Under the pieces are notes generated by a model, which ran no database searches, had not been told where the DNA came from, and saw only the letters and a list, made by a program, of their open reading frames with translations. A program made the position numbers and the translations under genes. DNA of 64,000 nucleotides from Gammaproteobacteria bacterium (GTDB taxonomy: Bacteria; Pseudomonadota; Gammaproteobacteria; Steroidobacterales; Steroidobacteraceae). Shown here piece by piece: positions 61,938 to 64,000 of this stretch. Positions within the stretch are counted from its first letter, which is position 1, and every line of letters starts with the position of its first letter. The DNA is taken from assembly GCA_025350055.1 (NCBI GenBank), contig JANXYK010000063.1, forward strand, positions 39,395 to 103,394, given 5' to 3'.

Positions 61938-61964
61938 GTGGGCGGCCGAGCGGCGGCCGCCCAC
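61938..61964 (+). terminator. Strong hairpin after the secreted-protein gene
   Basis: GTGGGCGGCCG (61938-61948) and CGGCCGCCCAC (61954-61964) form a perfect 11-bp GC-rich stem with loop AGCGG, 13 bases after the stop codon. No U-tract follows, so it may be a terminator without a U-tract or an RNA 3'-end stabiliser. Confidence 0.55.
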
Positions 61965-62159
61965 GGACTCTCCTCGACCGCCTGCCTGGTCGTCCGCAAG
62001 AGCTGCGCCGCTGCAGGTCGCGTAGCAGGGTGCAACTCGCTGAGTTCCTCGGCCGTGAGCGCGACGAGCAGAACGGTAGGCGATCGCGTAATCGCGCCGG
62101 CGTTACGCCGTCGACGACCCCCGACAGAGGGTCGCGCGAAATTGCCAGCTCGCGCCGGC

Positions 62160-62175
62160 GATTTGAACCTACGAC
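62160..62175 (-). repeat. Inverted 16-base match to the tRNA-fMet T-arm
   Basis: GATTTGAACCTACGAC is the exact reverse complement of the T-arm segment within the 46-bp att repeat. A 16-base match inside 2.5 kb is unlikely by chance, suggesting an older insertion or a piece of another tRNA gene. Confidence 0.5.
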
Positions 62176-62390
62176 TAAACGGGGCGGTACGCTTTGACGG
62201 TGCGTAGGCGAGGATCGCAGCAGTACGGTGGTACGCCCGCTGCAGGTGCAACGGTCGCGGACCGGGTTCGGCTGCCCGATACCGGGCGCTCGCGCCAGGC
62301 AGGTAGGGGTCGATTGCGGGCATTCTCAATTCCACTTAATGGGATGTGGCAACCCGCTGTGGCTCAATTTGCTGCATCCGGTTCGCGTTT

Positions 62391-62429
62391 ATTCTAGAAG
62401 TAGGATATTATCCTAGAATGAGGATATTA
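62391..62429 (+). promoter_or_regulatory. Operator/promoter of the toxin-antitoxin genes
   Basis: Two near-identical 16-mers, TAGAAGTAGGATATTA (62395-62410) and TAGAATGAGGATATTA (62414-62429), are spaced 19 bases apart. Between them is a perfect palindrome TAGGATA-T-TATCCTA (62401-62415) containing a TATTAT -10 (62406-62411), preceded by the palindrome TTCTAGAA. Ending 4 bases before the toxin ATG, this is a typical place for autoregulation by the antitoxin. Confidence 0.65.
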
Positions 62430-62433
62430 GATC

Positions 62434-62823
62434 ATGCGCCGAAGGTTGGCTCCCGGCGAGAAGCCGCTGTTTTGGATCGGTTCAAGCAAGCGCGATTTGC
62501 TCGCGATGCCGGATCCCGTGGTTCGTCAGATGGGTGCCGCGTTGAGCGTTGCGCAGTATGGCGGAAAACACCCCGATGCCAAGCCCTGGAAAGGGCTCGG
62601 GCCTGGTGTCTTTGAGGTGGTGAGCGATTATCAGACTGACACGTTCCGTGCAGGGTACGTGGTGCGATTCGAGCATGCGCTGTATGTCCTGCACTGTTTT
62701 CAGAAGAAATCGCCAAGTGGTACGCGCACAGCGAAGATGGATGTCGAGATGATTGAGCGGCGCTTAAGGGCAGCACAAGCGGATTACGAGGTGAGGTATG
62801 GCCAAGCAAGCGAAAAGCGTTGA
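62434..62823 (+). CDS. HigB-type toxin (RelE superfamily, Gp49-like)
   Basis: Predicted ribosome-dependent mRNA interferase. The 129-residue protein has the HigB/Gp49 core: WKGLGPGVFEVVSDYQTDTF, RAGYVVRFEHALYVLHCFQK and KKSPSGTRTAKMDVEMIERR. The His-Phe/Cys-x-KKS segment is the family hallmark. It is the first gene of the pair, an order typical of higBA, and overlaps the antitoxin gene by 26 bases. Composition is less GC-rich than the chromosome. Confidence 0.85.
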   Translation: MRRRLAPGEKPLFWIGSSKRDLLAMPDPVVRQMGAALSVAQYGGKHPDAKPWKGLGPGVFEVVSDYQTDTFRAGYVVRFEHALYVLHCFQKKSPSGTRTAKMDVEMIERRLRAAQADYEVRYGQASEKR

Positions 62824-63139
62824 TAGGGTCGTCGCGAGTACCAGCAATGTCTTCGCCGATCTTGGCCTTCCGGATGCTGCAGAGCTCGATACGAAGGTAC
62901 GGCTCGCCGTTGCTGTCAATCGCCTGCTGGAATCACGCCGGCTGACACAGGCGGCCGCCGCCACCGCGCTATCCGTCAATCAGCCCAAAATTTCCGCGCT
63001 CAAGCACTACAAGCTCGAGGGATTTTCAGTCGAACGGCTGATGACTTTTCTAACGGCCCTAGGCAGCGATATCGAAATCCGCGTGCATTTGCCGAAGCGA
63101 TCTTCCTCGCCCGGTAGAATTTTGGTGAATGCCGCCTAA
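62798..63139 (+). CDS. HigA-type antitoxin (XRE-family HTH)
   Basis: A 113-residue DNA-binding antitoxin predicted to neutralise the upstream toxin and repress the operon. The helix-turn-helix is VNRLLESRRLTQAAAATALS with VNQPKISALKHYKLEGFSVE after it, and the C-terminal LMTFLTALGSDIEIRVH is the HTH_37 ending. The N-terminal 25 residues are flexible and could wrap the toxin. It overlaps the toxin gene by 26 bases, so the two are translationally coupled. Confidence 0.85.
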   Translation: MAKQAKSVDRVVASTSNVFADLGLPDAAELDTKVRLAVAVNRLLESRRLTQAAAATALSVNQPKISALKHYKLEGFSVERLMTFLTALGSDIEIRVHLPKRSSSPGRILVNAA

Positions 63140-63296
63140 AAGGCATTCACCGAGTGCCGCAGTGAACTGCTCTGTGCCCAGATTGTGTCCAGGACAAATT
63201 GGGTGTGCCGTAACCGTGCCGTGAATAGCCGCGGTAAGGGGAGGGCAAGCGTTGCAAGTAACTGATTTAAAAGACCCCCAATACCCCGACATGTGC

Positions 63297-63342
<46 letters not shown>

Positions 63343-63708
63343 CTTATAAAGACGCGCCTCCTGCCGCCTGCAGCAGGCCAGATTCCCCCCACCCAGTCCC
63401 GGATTGCCGACCGGGCCTCCAATACCCCTTCGGGGTCGTTCAGGTGCTAAGGGAGGTTCGCGAGCATATCCGCGAGCCCCGTCGTGGTATCTCGGACGGC
63501 CACGAGCGGCGGGGACGCCCCGCTGTACCTGTCCTCCCCCTCCAGCCGCTCCGTGAGCTTCCGTTTGCCTTCTTCGGCCGCCTGCAACCGGGCGGCCAGG
63601 GCGGGGGATGCCCCGAACTGCCCCGAGGCGATGGCAGAGGTGGCGCCGGTTTTTCGGACAGGGGTATAAGTGGATTTCTGGCCGGGTTTAACCGGAGGAA
63701 GGAAGTCC
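63343..63708. other. Region between att repeat and IS3 relic
   Basis: There is no supportable gene in these 366 bases. A small hairpin ACCCC-TTC-GGGGT lies at 63424-63436. A minus-strand frame (63447-63833) contains the heptad-like ALAARLQAAEEGKRKLTERL, faintly like the C-terminal coil of serine recombinases, but it runs antisense through the IS3 relic and is not called. Confidence 0.4.
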
Positions 63709-63963
63709 ATGAAGAAGCCCAGACGGAACCATTCGGCGGTATTTAAGGCGCGCTTGGCGCTCGAGGCGATCCGCGGCGAGTAGACGGTGGCGGAGCTCTC
63801 GTCCCACCATGAAGTGCATCCAACGCAGATCACGGCGTGGAAGAGCCAGCTGCTGGAGCACGCGGCCTCGATCTTCGGCGGCGCCGCGCTGGCAGCAGAC
63901 GGTCGCGAGACGATTCGCGAGCTGCATGAGAAGATCGGTGAGCTGACGGTGGAACGCGATTTT
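63709..63963 (+). pseudogene. IS3-family transposase orfA, decayed
   Basis: The frame from the ATG at 63709 (after GGAAGGAAG) reads MKKPRRNHSAVFKARLALEA, then GE-stop-TVAELSSHHEVHPTQITAW, KSQLLEHAASIFGGAA and ELHEKIGELTVERDF, the classic OrfA helix-turn-helix and leucine zipper. Codon 25 is TAG (63781-63783) where active copies have a sense codon. After VERDF the sequence no longer matches (HMVPFLSTGKYS), so the copy is probably truncated near 63963. OrfB is absent from the window. Confidence 0.8.
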
Positions 63964-64000
63964 CATATGGTCCCTTTCTTGTCAACAGGCAAATACTCGC

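Larger units (their letters stand above)
61926..62433. other. Island region between cargo gene and toxin gene
   Basis: Apart from the hairpin at 61938-61964, the 16-base tRNA match at 62160-62175 and the operator at 62391-62429, this 508-base stretch shows no supportable gene. Overlapping frames on both strands (61938-62207 plus, 61808-62335 minus) are Arg/Ala-rich and unlike real proteins. Confidence 0.5.

Noticed and set aside
63447..63833. 128-codon minus-strand frame with a heptad-like segment
   Set aside because: Runs antisense through the recognisable IS3 orfA; resemblance to a recombinase coil is too weak.

Overview
The window is about 64 kb of GC-rich chromosome from a gammaproteobacterium. 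Four things point there: the tmRNA tag reads ANDDNYALAA; the block smpB-ratA-rnfH-bamE-fur-recN-nadK-hrcA-grpE-dnaK-dnaJ-dapB-carAB-greA-yhbY-ftsH-folP-glmM-tpiA-secG-tRNA(Leu)-nuoA..N follows the Xanthomonadales/Nevskiales/Steroidobacterales order; CysN and CysC are fused; and GTG/TTG starts with 4-base overlaps are common. The exact genus cannot be fixed from the sequence alone.

Layout. 1-9.3 kb: the 5' part of rsgA, orn, a DUF1249 protein, a coiled-coil protein, the periplasmic protease prc, small membrane proteins, an oxidoreductase with aguB, a MarR regulator and a HemD-type protein. 9.3-12.2 kb: sulfate activation (cysD, cysNC). 12.2-18.7 kb: a protocatechuate 4,5-cleavage (gallate-type meta) pathway with ligI, ligC, ligB, a broken ligA, ligJ, a ligU/galD-type tautomerase and ligK, plus a PCu(A)C copper chaperone. 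18.8-24.1 kb: crcB, an OsmC protein, a Tat-exported SDR, an EthD protein beside a PQQ/cytochrome dehydrogenase that carries two inactivating lesions, and a secreted-type protein with an HExxE motif. 24.1-46.2 kb: core housekeeping (tmRNA/SmpB, outer-membrane assembly, iron regulation, DNA repair, NAD kinase, heat-shock chaperones, lysine, pyrimidine, folate and peptidoglycan precursors, FtsH, SecG). 46.3-60.6 kb: a complete 14-gene respiratory complex I operon.

The last 3.3 kb is accessory DNA. The initiator tRNA gene (60725-60801) is followed 2.5 kb later by a perfect 46-bp copy of its 3' end (60757-60802 and 63297-63342), the footprint of site-specific integration. The segment between them has no recognisable integrase. 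It carries a small secreted alpha/beta-barrel-like protein and a HigB/HigA-type toxin-antitoxin pair behind a repeat-rich operator, plus two further short pieces that match the tRNA. Beyond it lies a decayed IS3-family orfA.

Three genes look broken (ligA, the PQQ dehydrogenase and the IS3 orfA). No wholly new system is evident. The items most worth a second look are the integrase-less tRNA(fMet) island, the ligA lesion that gives an apparent ligA-ligB fusion, the hairpin built on the tRNA(Leu) CCA end, and the structured carAB leader.
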